Assembly (NCBI GenBank): GCA_900016775.1
Contig: LN890288.1
Span: forward strand, 558,001 to 622,000
Direction of reading: 5' to 3'
Origin: Serratia symbiotica
GTDB lineage: Bacteria > Pseudomonadota > Gammaproteobacteria > Enterobacterales > Enterobacteriaceae
DNA length: 64,000 nt
Shown here: positions 38,984 through 49,052 of the stretch, piece after piece
Position numbering within the stretch: position 1 is the stretch's first letter
Layout of the letters: every line of letters begins with the position of its first letter
The notes under the pieces: generated by a model
What the model was told of the DNA's origin: nothing
Database searches by the model: none
What the model saw: the letters and a program-made list of their open reading frames with translations, nothing else
Position numbers and translations under genes: made by a program

Positions 38984-39613
38984 ATGATTAATAAAAAGCG
39001 TTCTTCTAGCTCTCGTCGTTGGTTAAAAGAACACTTTAATGATAAATATGTACAACAAGCAAAAAAAAATAAATTACGTTCTCGTTCATGGTTTAAACTT
39101 AATGAAATACAAAAACATGATAAATTATTTAATCCTGGTATGATTGTTTTAGATTTAGGATCATCACCAGGTGGTTGGTCAAAATATGTAATAAAAAAAA
39201 TTGGTCATTATGGTCGTGTTATAGCTTGTGATATTTTACCTATGTCTCCTATTCCTGGAGTTGAATTTTTTCAAGGTGATTTAAGTAATACTTTAATATT
39301 AAAATCTTTATTAAAATATATAGGTAAAATTAAAATCCAAGTAGTAATATCAGATATGGCTCCAAATATAAGTGGTATTTCATCTATAGATATTCCTAAA
39401 TCAACATATTTAGTAGAATTAGCATTAAAAATATGTCGTAATGTTCTTTCATTAAATGGAAGTTTCTTAGTTAAAGTATTTCATGGAGATGAATTTGATG
39501 CATGTTTACAAAAAATTCAATCTTTATTTAAAGAAGTTAAAATTCGTAAACCAAATGCTTGTCGTGTTAATTCACGTGAAGTATATATTGTAGCAAAAGG
39601 ATCTAAATTATAG
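38984..39613 (+). CDS. rlmE: 23S rRNA 2'-O-ribose U2552 methyltransferase
   Basis: Methylates U2552 of 23S rRNA in the A loop, aiding 50S maturation. 209 aa as in E. coli RrmJ/FtsJ. SAM-binding [11 protein letters not shown] follows the basic N-terminus, and the K-D-K-E catalytic set is visible in [28 protein letters not shown] and [19 protein letters not shown] precedes the ATG. It is 48 bp from ftsH and preceded by a heat-shock-like promoter, matching the E. coli rlmE-ftsH operon. Confidence 0.97.
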   Translation: MINKKRSSSSRRWLKEHFNDKYVQQAKKNKLRSRSWFKLNEIQKHDKLFNPGMIVLDLGSSPGGWSKYVIKKIGHYGRVIACDILPMSPIPGVEFFQGDLSNTLILKSLLKYIGKIKIQVVISDMAPNISGISSIDIPKSTYLVELALKICRNVLSLNGSFLVKVFHGDEFDACLQKIQSLFKEVKIRKPNACRVNSREVYIVAKGSKL

Positions 39614-39661
39614 TAACCTAATGCTATTTTATTAACATAGTTGTAATATGAGGTTCATCTT

Positions 39662-41587
39662 TTGAGTGATATGGCGAAAAACCTAATTCTCTGGTTAGTT
39701 ATCGCAGTAGTATTAATGTCTGCATTTCAAAGTTTTGGTCCAAATGAATCTAATGGCCGTAAAGTAGATTATTCTACTTTTATATCTGAACTAACACAAG
39801 ATCAAGTTAGAGAAGCGCGAATTAACGGACGTGAAATTAACATTACAAAAAAAGATAGTAGTAAATATAAAACTTATATTCCTATTAATGATCCTAAATT
39901 ATTAGATACATTATTAACTAAAAATGTAAAAGTTATTGGTGAACTACCTGAAGAACCTAGTTTACTAGCTTCCATCTTTATTTCATGGTTTCCTATGTTA
40001 TTATTAATTGGCGTTTGGATTTTCTTTATGCGTCAAATTCAAGGTGGTGGTAAAGGTGCAATGTCTTTTGGAAAAAGTAAAGCACGTATGCTTACTGAAG
40101 ATCAAATTAAAACTACTTTTGCTGATATTGCAGGTTGTGATGAAGCAAAAGAAGAAGTCAGTGAGCTTGTAGATTACTTACGTGAACCTAGTAAATTTCA
40201 AAAACTTGGTGGTAAAATACCTAAAGGTATATTAATGGTTGGACCTCCAGGAACAGGTAAAACCTTACTAGCAAAAGCAATTGCAGGTGAAGCAAAAGTA
40301 CCATTTTTTAGTATTTCAGGTTCAGATTTTGTAGAAATGTTTGTTGGGGTAGGGGCTTCTCGTGTACGAGATATGTTTGAACAAGCTAAAAAATCTTCAC
40401 CATGTATTATATTTATCGATGAAATTGATGCTGTAGGTCGACAAAGAGGTGCAGGACTTGGTGGTGGTCACGATGAACGTGAACAAACTTTAAATCAAAT
40501 GTTAGTTGAAATGGATGGATTTGAAGGAAATGAAGGTATTATTGTTATTGCAGCAACTAATCGTCCTGACGTACTTGATCCAGCATTATTAAGACCAGGT
40601 CGTTTTGATCGTCAAGTAGTAGTTGGTTTACCTGATATTCGTGGCAGAGAACAAATATTAAAAGTACATATAAAAAATGTACCTTTAAATTCTGATATTG
40701 ATACATCTGTTATTGCACGTGGTACACCTGGATTCTCTGGTGCTGATTTAGCTAATTTAGTTAATGAAGCAGCATTATTTGCTGCTCGAAGTAATAAACG
40801 TGTAGTATCTATGTTTGAATTTGAAAAAGCAAAAGATAAAATTATGATAGGTGCTGAACGTCGTTCTATGGTTATGACTGAATTACAAAAAGAATCTACT
40901 GCATATCACGAAGCAGGCCATGCTATTATCGGTCGTTTAGTACCAGAACATGATCCAGTTCATAAAGTAACTATTATTCCTCGAGGTCATGCATTAGGAG
41001 TAACATTTTTTTTACCAAAAAGTGATACAATTAGTGCTAGTCGTCAAAAATTAGAAAGTCAAATTTCTACTCTTTATGGTGGTCGTCTTGCAGAAGAAAT
41101 TATTTATGGTTCTGAAAATGTCTCTACTGGAGCATCAAACGATATTAAGATTGCTACTTCTATTGCTAGAAATATGGTAACTCAATGGGGATTTTCAGAT
41201 AAATTAGGTCCACTTTTATATGCAGAAGAAGAAGGTGAAATATTTTTGGGTCGTTCTGTTGCTAAAGCAAAACAAATGTCCGATGAAACTGCATGTATTA
41301 TTGATAAAGAAGTTAAATCTCTTATTGAAAGAAATTATACACGTTCTCGTTGTCTTTTAATGGAAAATAAAGATATTTTACATTCAATGAAAGATGCACT
41401 TATGAAATATGAAACAATTGATGCATTACAAATTGATGATCTTATGAATCGTAAAGATGTACGACCACCTGCAGATTGGGATGATTTAAATACAAATAAT
41501 AAGTCTGATACTAATAGTGGAACATCAAAAACATTATCATTAAAAAAAGAATTACATACAATAAATTCAGATAATAATCATATCTAA
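39662..41587 (+). CDS. ftsH: ATP-dependent zinc metalloprotease FtsH
   Basis: Membrane AAA+ protease degrading sigma-32, LpxC and damaged membrane proteins. Two N-terminal membrane segments (about residues 8-25 and 103-124) flank a periplasmic domain, then Walker A GPPGTGKT, Walker B IIFIDEID, the second region of homology [20 protein letters not shown], and zinc motif HEAGH. The TTG at 39662 has GAGG at ideal spacing (8 nt) and gives MSDMAKNL; the ATG at 39671 (MAKNLILW, 638 aa) is the start of the 644-aa E. coli protein but lies 17 nt from that site. The tail after the protease domain is short and diverged. Confidence 0.97.
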   Translation: MSDMAKNLILWLVIAVVLMSAFQSFGPNESNGRKVDYSTFISELTQDQVREARINGREINITKKDSSKYKTYIPINDPKLLDTLLTKNVKVIGELPEEPSLLASIFISWFPMLLLIGVWIFFMRQIQGGGKGAMSFGKSKARMLTEDQIKTTFADIAGCDEAKEEVSELVDYLREPSKFQKLGGKIPKGILMVGPPGTGKTLLAKAIAGEAKVPFFSISGSDFVEMFVGVGASRVRDMFEQAKKSSPCIIFIDEIDAVGRQRGAGLGGGHDEREQTLNQMLVEMDGFEGNEGIIVIAATNRPDVLDPALLRPGRFDRQVVVGLPDIRGREQILKVHIKNVPLNSDIDTSVIARGTPGFSGADLANLVNEAALFAARSNKRVVSMFEFEKAKDKIMIGAERRSMVMTELQKESTAYHEAGHAIIGRLVPEHDPVHKVTIIPRGHALGVTFFLPKSDTISASRQKLESQISTLYGGRLAEEIIYGSENVSTGASNDIKIATSIARNMVTQWGFSDKLGPLLYAEEEGEIFLGRSVAKAKQMSDETACIIDKEVKSLIERNYTRSRCLLMENKDILHSMKDALMKYETIDALQIDDLMNRKDVRPPADWDDLNTNNKSDTNSGTSKTLSLKKELHTINSDNNHI

Positions 41588-41614
41588 ATATTTTAAAATA
41601 AATTATATATTACT

Positions 41615-41671
41615 ATCATTAAATAAATACTAAAACCCTGATATTCAGGGTTTTAGTATTTATTTAATGAT
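41615..41671 (+). terminator. ftsH terminator with a perfect 27-bp stem
   Basis: An inverted repeat of 27 bp per arm without a mismatch, 3-nt loop TAT, centred at 41643 and including AACCCTGA/TCAGGGTT at the top. It begins 28 bp after the ftsH stop. The T-rich descending arm makes it terminator-like in both directions. Confidence 0.85.
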
Positions 41672-42397
41672 AAATTTTTAATAATATTCTAAAATTATTC
41701 AAAATTATATTTTAAAATTATAACATGATTTTAACATAAAATATTTTAAAATATTTTATCTATATATTTTTTTAATAATTATTTTAATATAATTAAAAAA
41801 AATAATTTTAAATAATATTATCCTGAATATTTCTATAAATAAATTATAAACATTTTAACAAAAATTAACATTTTTAAAAATTATATTTTGTATAAAAATA
41901 AAATTTAAAATCATAAAAATAATATAAATATTATTAATAATAAAATTATAATATAACATTTTAAAATTATTATTATTAATATATTTAAATTAAATATAAT
42001 ACCTAAATTAACTAAAAATATATTTAATGAATTATATAAAAATATCATTATAATAATATTTTAAAATTTTTATTTTATTAAAAATAATTTATTAATATCT
42101 TTCATATATAAATTTTCTTAAACAATATATAAAATATTTATTTATAATAATATAATTTAAAATATAAAATTTATAATTAAAATATAAATATTTTAATTTA
42201 TTATTAATAATAAATATATCAAAATAAATTAATAATCAAATATTTCTTAAAGATATATATAATATTATATAATTAATAATATTATTTTTATAATTATAAA
42301 TATTTTTAAAAATAAAATAATTAAAATATCATATTAAAATATATATAAATAATATTTTGTATTTAAAAACATTTTGAATAGATGGATAATTTAACAA
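41672..42397. other. Gene-free gap where folP sits in E. coli
   Basis: About 725 bp of A/T between the ftsH terminator and glmM. E. coli has folP (dihydropteroate synthase, 282 aa) here. No remnant can be read by eye in any frame. Confidence 0.5.
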
Positions 42398-43747
42398 ATG
42401 AATAAATTAAAATATTTCGGAACTGATGGTATTCGTGGAAAAGTAGGTGAAAGTCCAATAACACCAGATTTTGTTTTAAAATTAGGATGGGCTGCTGGAA
42501 AAGTACTTTCACGTCATGGATCTCGAAAAATAATTATTGGTAAAGATACTCGTATTTCTGGTTACATGTTAGAATCTGCGTTAGAAGCAGGATTATCAGC
42601 AGCAGGACTATCAGCTTCTTTTACAGGTCCTATGCCAACTCCAGCAATAGCTTATTTAACACGTACTTTTCGTGCTGAAGCAGGTATTGTTATTTCTGCG
42701 TCACATAATCCATTTTATGATAATGGAATTAAATTTTTTTCTATATATGGAACTAAATTACCAAATAATGTTGAAGAAGCAATTGAAACTGAAATGACAA
42801 AACCATTAACTTGTGTACCATCCTCTGAATTAGGGAAAGCTAGTCGTATTATAGATGCAGCAGGAAGATATATAGAATTTTGCAAAGGTACTTTTCCTAG
42901 TAAATTAAGTCTTAAAGGATTAAAAATCGTAATTGATTGCGCTAATGGTGCAACTTATCATATTGCACCAAGTGTATTAAGAGAATTAGGTGCAACAGTA
43001 ATTACTTTAGGAGTAATACCAGATGGTATGAATATTAATAAAAAATGTGGAACAACTGATATACGTCAATTACAACAATATGTTATACAAGAAATAGCGC
43101 ATGTTGGATTAGCATTTGATGGTGATGGAGATCGCGTCATTATGGTAGATCATTTAGGTAATAAAGTAGATGGTGATCAAATGTTATATATAATTGCTAA
43201 AGATAGTTTATATAAAAAAAAATTACATGGTGGTGTTGTTGGAACAGTCATGAGTAATATGGGATTAGAACTTTCACTTAAAAAATTAAATATACCATTT
43301 GTACGAACTGAAGTAGGAGATCGTTATATCTTAGAAAAATTACAAAAATTAAATTGGCGTATAGGTGCAGAAAAATCTGGTCATGTAATTTTGTTAGATA
43401 AAACTACCACTGGTGATGGAATAATAGCTGGATTACAAGTATTAACTGCAATGGTTAATAACCATATGAGTTTATATGAATTATGTAATGGAATAGAATT
43501 ATTTCCTCAAATTTTAATTAATGTAAAATTTTTTGGTAAAAATAATCCATTAACTTCATTTAAAGTACGAAAAATTACTTCTAAAGTTCAAAATGAATTA
43601 GCTAATTGTGGACGTGTATTACTTCGTAAATCAGGTACAGAACCATTAATTCGTATTATGGTAGAAGGTAAAAATAAAAAACAAATTACAATTTTAGCAA
43701 ATTTAATTGCAGATACTATAATGTTGTCATCTAATTTAAAAAAATAA
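42398..43747 (+). CDS. glmM: Phosphoglucosamine mutase
   Basis: Interconverts glucosamine-6-phosphate and glucosamine-1-phosphate on the way to UDP-GlcNAc, needed for peptidoglycan and lipid A. 449 aa (E. coli 445). The phosphoserine is Ser102 in ISASHNP, Mg-binding DGDGDR lies near residue 245, the sugar-binding GAEKSGH near 328, and the C-terminal phosphate loop [10 protein letters not shown] near 410. Together with murB here it supports autonomous cell-wall precursor synthesis. Confidence 0.97.
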   Translation: MNKLKYFGTDGIRGKVGESPITPDFVLKLGWAAGKVLSRHGSRKIIIGKDTRISGYMLESALEAGLSAAGLSASFTGPMPTPAIAYLTRTFRAEAGIVISASHNPFYDNGIKFFSIYGTKLPNNVEEAIETEMTKPLTCVPSSELGKASRIIDAAGRYIEFCKGTFPSKLSLKGLKIVIDCANGATYHIAPSVLRELGATVITLGVIPDGMNINKKCGTTDIRQLQQYVIQEIAHVGLAFDGDGDRVIMVDHLGNKVDGDQMLYIIAKDSLYKKKLHGGVVGTVMSNMGLELSLKKLNIPFVRTEVGDRYILEKLQKLNWRIGAEKSGHVILLDKTTTGDGIIAGLQVLTAMVNNHMSLYELCNGIELFPQILINVKFFGKNNPLTSFKVRKITSKVQNELANCGRVLLRKSGTEPLIRIMVEGKNKKQITILANLIADTIMLSSNLKK

Positions 43748-43944
43748 ATTTTATTTTTTATTTTTAACTTTTTTACATTATTAATTTATAATAAATAATA
43801 ATTAAATTTTAATATATTATCTTAACTATAAAATAAATATTTTATATTAAATATTATTTTTATAAATTTTATAATAAAATTCAATTAATAAAATATATTT
43901 AAATAATATTTAATATAAATAAAAAATTTTGGTAAAATATAATC

Positions 43945-44472
43945 ATGCAAAAATATCTCTATTTAAATAAAAATGAACAAAAACTGTTTAAAAAAACTGT
44001 TTCTGATATAAAAAAAATAAATCAAGATTGTTTTTCGACTTATTTATTAAAACCAAAAATAAAAAAAAATACTACGTATCATATTATAAAAGAACAAATA
44101 AATTCTAATTATTATTTTTCAGATGAATATCAACCATTTTTAGAAGAAAATCCCATTCGATATATTCAACCTGGAAATAAATTTTTTGAATTAAAAAAAT
44201 TACAACGTGGTGATTATTCACCTGATTTTTTTTTAGACTTACACGGTTTAACTAAAAAACAAGCAAAATTAGAATTAAGCGCATTACTTGTAGCATGTAA
44301 ACGTGAAAATGTATATTGCGCTTGTGTAATGCATGGTTATGGAAAATACATTTTAAAAAAACAAACACCATTATGGTTAGCTCAACATCCTGATATATTA
44401 GCCTTTCATCAAGCGCCTAAAATTTGGGGTGGTAATGCAGCTATTCTTTTATTAGTAAAATTAACAACTTAA
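43945..44472 (+). CDS. smrB: Ribosome rescue endonuclease SmrB
   Basis: Smr-domain nuclease that cuts mRNA between collided ribosomes in E. coli, feeding the tmRNA pathway. 175 aa (E. coli YfcN/SmrB 183). A variable N-terminal extension (1-~90) is followed by the Smr domain with FLDLHGLT, CACVMHGYGK (HGHGK in E. coli) and QTPLWLAQHP. The last eight or so residues of E. coli SmrB are absent. Retention beside ssrA in such a small genome points to selection for rescue of stalled ribosomes. It stands alone with no strong ribosome binding site. Confidence 0.92.
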   Translation: MQKYLYLNKNEQKLFKKTVSDIKKINQDCFSTYLLKPKIKKNTTYHIIKEQINSNYYFSDEYQPFLEENPIRYIQPGNKFFELKKLQRGDYSPDFFLDLHGLTKKQAKLELSALLVACKRENVYCACVMHGYGKYILKKQTPLWLAQHPDILAFHQAPKIWGGNAAILLLVKLTT

Positions 44473-44663
44473 TAAAAATTAATAATAAATTTTTATTTAA
44501 ATTTTTTATAATTAATAATAATATTATTAATTATACTAAATATAATTAGTATAATTAATTTAAATAAAACTATTATAAATAATTTTATTAAGTATTTTAT
44601 ATTTTAATAAACATTACAATATAAAATACTTAATTATAATGAATTAAAAAAAAACAAAATAAT

Positions 44664-45386
44664 TTAATTAAATTTATTAACTTCTATATCTAACTGAATA
44701 ATTTTTTCTTTCATAATTTTATGACAATATTTTGCTAATTCTCGAGCATTTTTTTTATTATATTGTTTAGTATCTATTGGTGGCATCATTTCTATTATTG
44801 CTTTACCATTATTCCAACGATTAAGATGGATTTTACCAGTAGTAGTTGAAGCACAAATAGGTACAATTGGTATACCAGCAGAAATAGCTATATAAAAAGC
44901 ACCAGTTTTAAATGGCATTAATCCACGACCGCAATTACGAGTACCTTCTGGAAAAATCCAAATAGAAATATGTTCATTTTTACATTTTTTTATTAAAAAA
45001 GATATAATTTTACGTATTTTAGTATAATTTTTACGATGAATTAAAATGTTTCCACTAATCCAATATAAAATACCAAAAAATGGAATCCATAAAATATCTT
45101 TTTTTCCTACTGTAATAGTATAAGGAGGCATAATATTAGCTACTGTTATCATATCATAATTATTTTGATGATTAGAAATATAAATATAATTTTTATTATT
45201 TTTTAATTCTGTTGGTATACGAGTTTTTATTTTTAATCCAAATAACATTGAAAGACGACCAAAAAGATGACTAAATATTACTGCATTTTTAGGATTAAAT
45301 GGACTAAATAAACAATATAAAATACCAAAAAAACATACTAAAAAACAATAAAAAATAGTAATAATTAAACGTAATATTAATAACAT
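44664..45386 (-). CDS. plsC: 1-acyl-sn-glycerol-3-phosphate acyltransferase
   Basis: Inner-membrane enzyme converting lysophosphatidate to phosphatidate in phospholipid synthesis. 240 aa (E. coli 245). There is an N-terminal membrane segment (residues 5-27), the catalytic HX4D as His73...Asp78 in NHQNNYD, and the substrate-binding FPEGTR at 145-150 followed by the VPIVPICAS-like block (IPIVPICAST). RBS GAGGG lies just before the ATG, preceded by an 18-bp dyad (45399-45416). Isolated from other lipid genes here. Confidence 0.95.
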   Translation of the reverse strand: MLLILRLIITIFYCFLVCFFGILYCLFSPFNPKNAVIFSHLFGRLSMLFGLKIKTRIPTELKNNKNYIYISNHQNNYDMITVANIMPPYTITVGKKDILWIPFFGILYWISGNILIHRKNYTKIRKIISFLIKKCKNEHISIWIFPEGTRNCGRGLMPFKTGAFYIAISAGIPIVPICASTTTGKIHLNRWNNGKAIIEMMPPIDTKQYNKKNARELAKYCHKIMKEKIIQLDIEVNKFN

Positions 45387-45398
45387 AATACCCTCATT

Positions 45399-45416
45399 AT
45401 TATACTTTAGTATAAT
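45399..45416. repeat. Dyad ATTATACT-TT-AGTATAAT before plsC
   Basis: Perfect 8+8 palindrome immediately upstream of the plsC ribosome binding site. It shares the core TATACTTTA with a dyad at 58228-58246. It could be an operator or chance in A/T-rich DNA. Confidence 0.4.
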
Positions 45417-45634
45417 TAAATTTATAAAAATTTTAATAATATTATAATTAATTAATAATATAAATCATATTTTTATTCAAAATTTTAATATTTTAAAAAA
45501 TACAATATATATTTTAAAATCATTAAAAAATAAACAACTAAATTATATTAATTAATTATAATAAAATAATATAATAATTAATATTAAAAAATTTTATACA
45601 ATTCACTTTATAATGAAATAAAATAATATATCTA

Positions 45635-46309
45635 TTAAATTTTATTAATATCTAAATATGGTATTAAAGATACATTATTAATATTAACAAAATAAGGAAT
45701 TTTTCCTAATAATGGTGCTAATATCATATGATTTAATGTTTCTAAATATTCTGTATACCATTTTCCTGGAATAGTAATATTATTACAAACCCAACCAACT
45801 AAAGATAATCCTGATTTTAAAATAGCACTTTGAGTTAATAATGCATGATTAATGCAACCTAATTTCATTCCAACCACTAAAATTATTTGTAATTTTTCTT
45901 GAATTACCCAATCTGCAAAAGTATGTTGTAATGATAATGGGGTAAACCAACCACCTGCTCCTTCAATTAATATCCAATTAGAATATTGTTCTAAATTACG
46001 TAATCCAGATGATAATTTATTAAAATGAATTGGTTTATTTTTATAAGTACTAATAATATTAGGTGAAGTAGATTCACAAAAAAAATAAGGATTGATTTCA
46101 TTATAACTAAGAAATATCTTACTATTAGATTGTAACATTAATGCATCATTATTTCTCCATCCTATATTAGTTAATATACCACCAGTAGCTACTGGTTTAT
46201 ATCCAATACTTTTATAACCAGATTTGTTAGCTATTTTTAATAATGTAGAACTTACAATAGTCTTACCTACTGAAGTATCTGTACCAGTAATAAAATAACG
46301 TTTTATCAT
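45635..46309 (-). CDS. bioD: ATP-dependent dethiobiotin synthetase
   Basis: Forms the ureido ring of dethiobiotin from DAPA, CO2 and ATP, the penultimate step of biotin synthesis. 224 aa (E. coli 225). P-loop GTDTSVGKT at residues 9-17, Lys-containing GYKPVATG near 37, and the EGAGGWFTPL segment near 115 identify BioD. It lies 367 bp downstream of bioB on the same strand. In E. coli bioF and bioC lie between them; they are missing here. Confidence 0.95.
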   Translation of the reverse strand: MIKRYFITGTDTSVGKTIVSSTLLKIANKSGYKSIGYKPVATGGILTNIGWRNNDALMLQSNSKIFLSYNEINPYFFCESTSPNIISTYKNKPIHFNKLSSGLRNLEQYSNWILIEGAGGWFTPLSLQHTFADWVIQEKLQIILVVGMKLGCINHALLTQSAILKSGLSLVGWVCNNITIPGKWYTEYLETLNHMILAPLLGKIPYFVNINNVSLIPYLDINKI

Positions 46310-46580
46310 AATTTATTTTACCATCTATTAAATAATAGATTTTTAAAAAAAAATAATATAAACATAATAATATAAATAATTTAATTTTTAATAAAAAATT
46401 ATTATAAATATAAAAATATTTTATAAATTTTAAATAAAATTTATAAATAACATAATATTTATAATTTAACTATAATTTTATTTTAAAAATTTATTTAAAA
46501 ATTTCACTATTATTTATATTTTAAAAAAATATATTAATAATTAAAATACATATTTTATTAATTATTAATATGTTATATAC
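46310..46580. other. Short remnant-free gap where bioF-bioC sit in E. coli
   Basis: About 270 bp of A/T before bioD. Far too small for bioF plus bioC, so those genes were deleted or moved rather than merely mutated in place. Confidence 0.5.
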
Positions 46581-46612
46581 AACATGTACAAATAAAATTA
46601 TCTGTACATGTT
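46581..46612. terminator. Inverted repeat between bioB and bioD
   Basis: AACATGTACA, a 12-nt spacer, then TGTACATGTT, a perfect 10-bp stem 65 bp beyond the bioB stop. It may end the bioB transcript, although the T-tract is better on the plus strand. It is unlike the BirA operator of E. coli. Confidence 0.5.
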
Positions 46613-46676
46613 TATTTTAAAATAAATAATTATTATTAAAATTTAATTATTTTTATAGTTCAATTTTATAAAATTA

Positions 46677-47717
46677 TTATATTGCTGCATTATAAAATTT
46701 AACATCATTATTAACATGCATTAATTGTTTAGTTAGTACTTGTTGTTGTTGATTATTTCCATTTTTAATTTTAAATTTTTGTGGATTTAAACCTAATTTA
46801 TGAAATAATTTTAAATCTTTATTTTCTTCTGGATTAGGTGTAGTTAAAAGTTTACAACCATAAAATATTGAATTTGCTCCAGCCATAAAACACATTGCTT
46901 GAGTTTGTTCATTCATTTGTTCACGCCCTGCAGATAAACGAATATAAGAAGTAGGCATCATAATACGTGTTATTGCAATTATTCTTATAAAATCAAATGG
47001 ATCAATATCTTTATTATTTTCTAATGGTGTACCTTTTATTTTTACTAACATATTAATCGGTATACTCTCTGGTGGTTTTGGTAAATTAGCTAATTGTACT
47101 AATAATTCTCCACGATCACGCATTGTTTCACCTAATCCAATAATACCACCAGAACATATTTTAATACCTGCATTTCTTACTTTATTTAAAGTATCTAAAC
47201 GTTCTTGATAACTTCTAGTAGTTACAATATTTTTATAGAATTCTGGTGAAGTATCTAAATTATGATTATAATAATCTAATCCTGCTTTTGCTAATTTTTT
47301 AACTTGATTATCCTCTAACATACCTAGAGTCATACAAGTTTCCATTCCTATTTCTTTTACACCTTGAACCATTTTTTCTAAATATGGCATATCACGATCA
47401 TGAGGATTTTTCCATGCAGCTCCCATACAAAAACGAGTAGCACCATTTATTTTAGCTTGACGTGCTGCTTCTAAAACTTTTTCTACCTGAATCAAACGTT
47501 CTACATCTAAACCAGTTTTATATCTAGAACTTTGCGGGCAATATTTACAATCTTCTGGACAAGCTCCAGTTTTTATTGATAATAATGTACTAATTTGTAT
47601 TTGACATGGATTAAAATATTTAATATGTATAGCATGCGCTTCAAATAATAATTCAAGTAATGGTTTATCAAAAAGATTTTTTGTTAGATCTACTGTCCAA
47701 TGAATACGTTTAATCAT
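46677..47717 (-). CDS. bioB: Biotin synthase
   Basis: Radical-SAM enzyme inserting sulfur into dethiobiotin, the last step to biotin. 346 aa, equal to E. coli BioB. Cys53, Cys57 and Cys60 in CPEDCKYC bind the [4Fe-4S] cluster; the [2Fe-2S] ligands are in [13 protein letters not shown] and CSGG, and arginine in RLSAGREQM. The catalytic body is almost unchanged while the C-terminal 30 residues are diverged. RBS AGGAG precedes the ATG. No BirA-operator-like palindrome is visible upstream. Confidence 0.98.
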   Translation of the reverse strand: MIKRIHWTVDLTKNLFDKPLLELLFEAHAIHIKYFNPCQIQISTLLSIKTGACPEDCKYCPQSSRYKTGLDVERLIQVEKVLEAARQAKINGATRFCMGAAWKNPHDRDMPYLEKMVQGVKEIGMETCMTLGMLEDNQVKKLAKAGLDYYNHNLDTSPEFYKNIVTTRSYQERLDTLNKVRNAGIKICSGGIIGLGETMRDRGELLVQLANLPKPPESIPINMLVKIKGTPLENNKDIDPFDFIRIIAITRIMMPTSYIRLSAGREQMNEQTQAMCFMAGANSIFYGCKLLTTPNPEENKDLKLFHKLGLNPQKFKIKNGNNQQQQVLTKQLMHVNNDVKFYNAAI

Positions 47718-49052
47718 AATCCTTTCTCCTAAAAATATTTTTAATATTTTAAATTAAAAAGATATAATTAAATTCTCTTTAATTTAAATAAATCTCAAAT
47801 TCTTTTATTTATTTATTTATTTATTTAATATTTTATAATTAATATTTATATAATATTATGATAAATATGTTAATATTTTATAATATTTTTATAATTATTT
47901 TAATGTTAAATAATTAAATAAATAATTAAAATATTTAATAAATATTATTTTAATAAATATTTTATTATATAAAAAAATAAATTAAAAATTAATTGAAATT
48001 AATTTAAAAAATTATTATAAATATAAATTTATTAAAATAATATTTATTATAATATATTTTATTTTTATAAAAATTAAAAATAATCAATAAGATAATAATT
48101 AAATTTAAATAAAAATTATTATTAAAATAAATATTATTTTATTTTTTTTATATATTAAATAATTTATATTTTTAAATAAAATTTTTAAAACTTAATTTTA
48201 TATAATATATTTAATACTGTATCAAAATAAAATATCCATTCTAAATATAATTTATATAATAATTTATAATGAATTATTAATATAATTTTAAAATAAAATA
48301 TCTATTACATATTATATTTATACACTAAAAAATAATTATTAACTGTTACTTAAAAATATTTTTAATTTATTAAATATTAATAAATAAATTATTAAATTAA
48401 AAATTATACTAATTTTATCTATTAATTAAAAAATTTTAAAATTTATATACTAATTAATATAAAAATGATAACAATTTCATAAATAATAAAATATAAAAAA
48501 TTATAACTTTAGAAAAATTAATTACATTAATAATAAATTATATAATAATATTATTTTTAATTACTTTAATATTATAAATAACTAAAATATTTAATGTTTA
48601 CCTATCTAAGTTCTAAAATATTAATTAATATTTACAAATAATTAAAACTTAATTATACAAACAAAATTAATTTTTAAAATAATATTAATCATTAATATTA
48701 AATTCTTTATTATTTTAAATTAATTTAAAATTACTATCTAAAAAATAAATTAAAAACTATCTAATGATATATATTTTTAATATATAACATTAAATAATTA
48801 TAAATTTAAATTAAAATATTTTTTAAAATTAATAACTTTTAATTTATTAAAAATTATTATTATATTAAAAAACATATATTATATTATTAAGTATTTTTTA
48901 ATAAAATCCTATATAATATTTATTAAATTATTTAATAATATAAAATTTAATTTAATATGTTAATATTAAATCTCATCAAATAATTAAAAATAATTATTAA
49001 AAATATTTTATAATTATATTATTTTTTAATAAATATTATTCCATACATTCTA
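47718..49052. other. 1.3-kb gene-free gap between tamB and bioB
   Basis: Nearly pure A/T, with (ATTT)5 at 47807-47826. On the tamB side it is where the missing C-terminal 300 codons of tamB would lie; on the bioB side E. coli would have divergent bioA. I cannot read either by eye. No RNA gene is visible. Confidence 0.5.

Noticed and set aside
47807-47826. (ATTT)5 repeat upstream of bioB as a regulatory element
   Set aside because: Short A/T tandem repeats are expected at this base composition; no further signal supports function.
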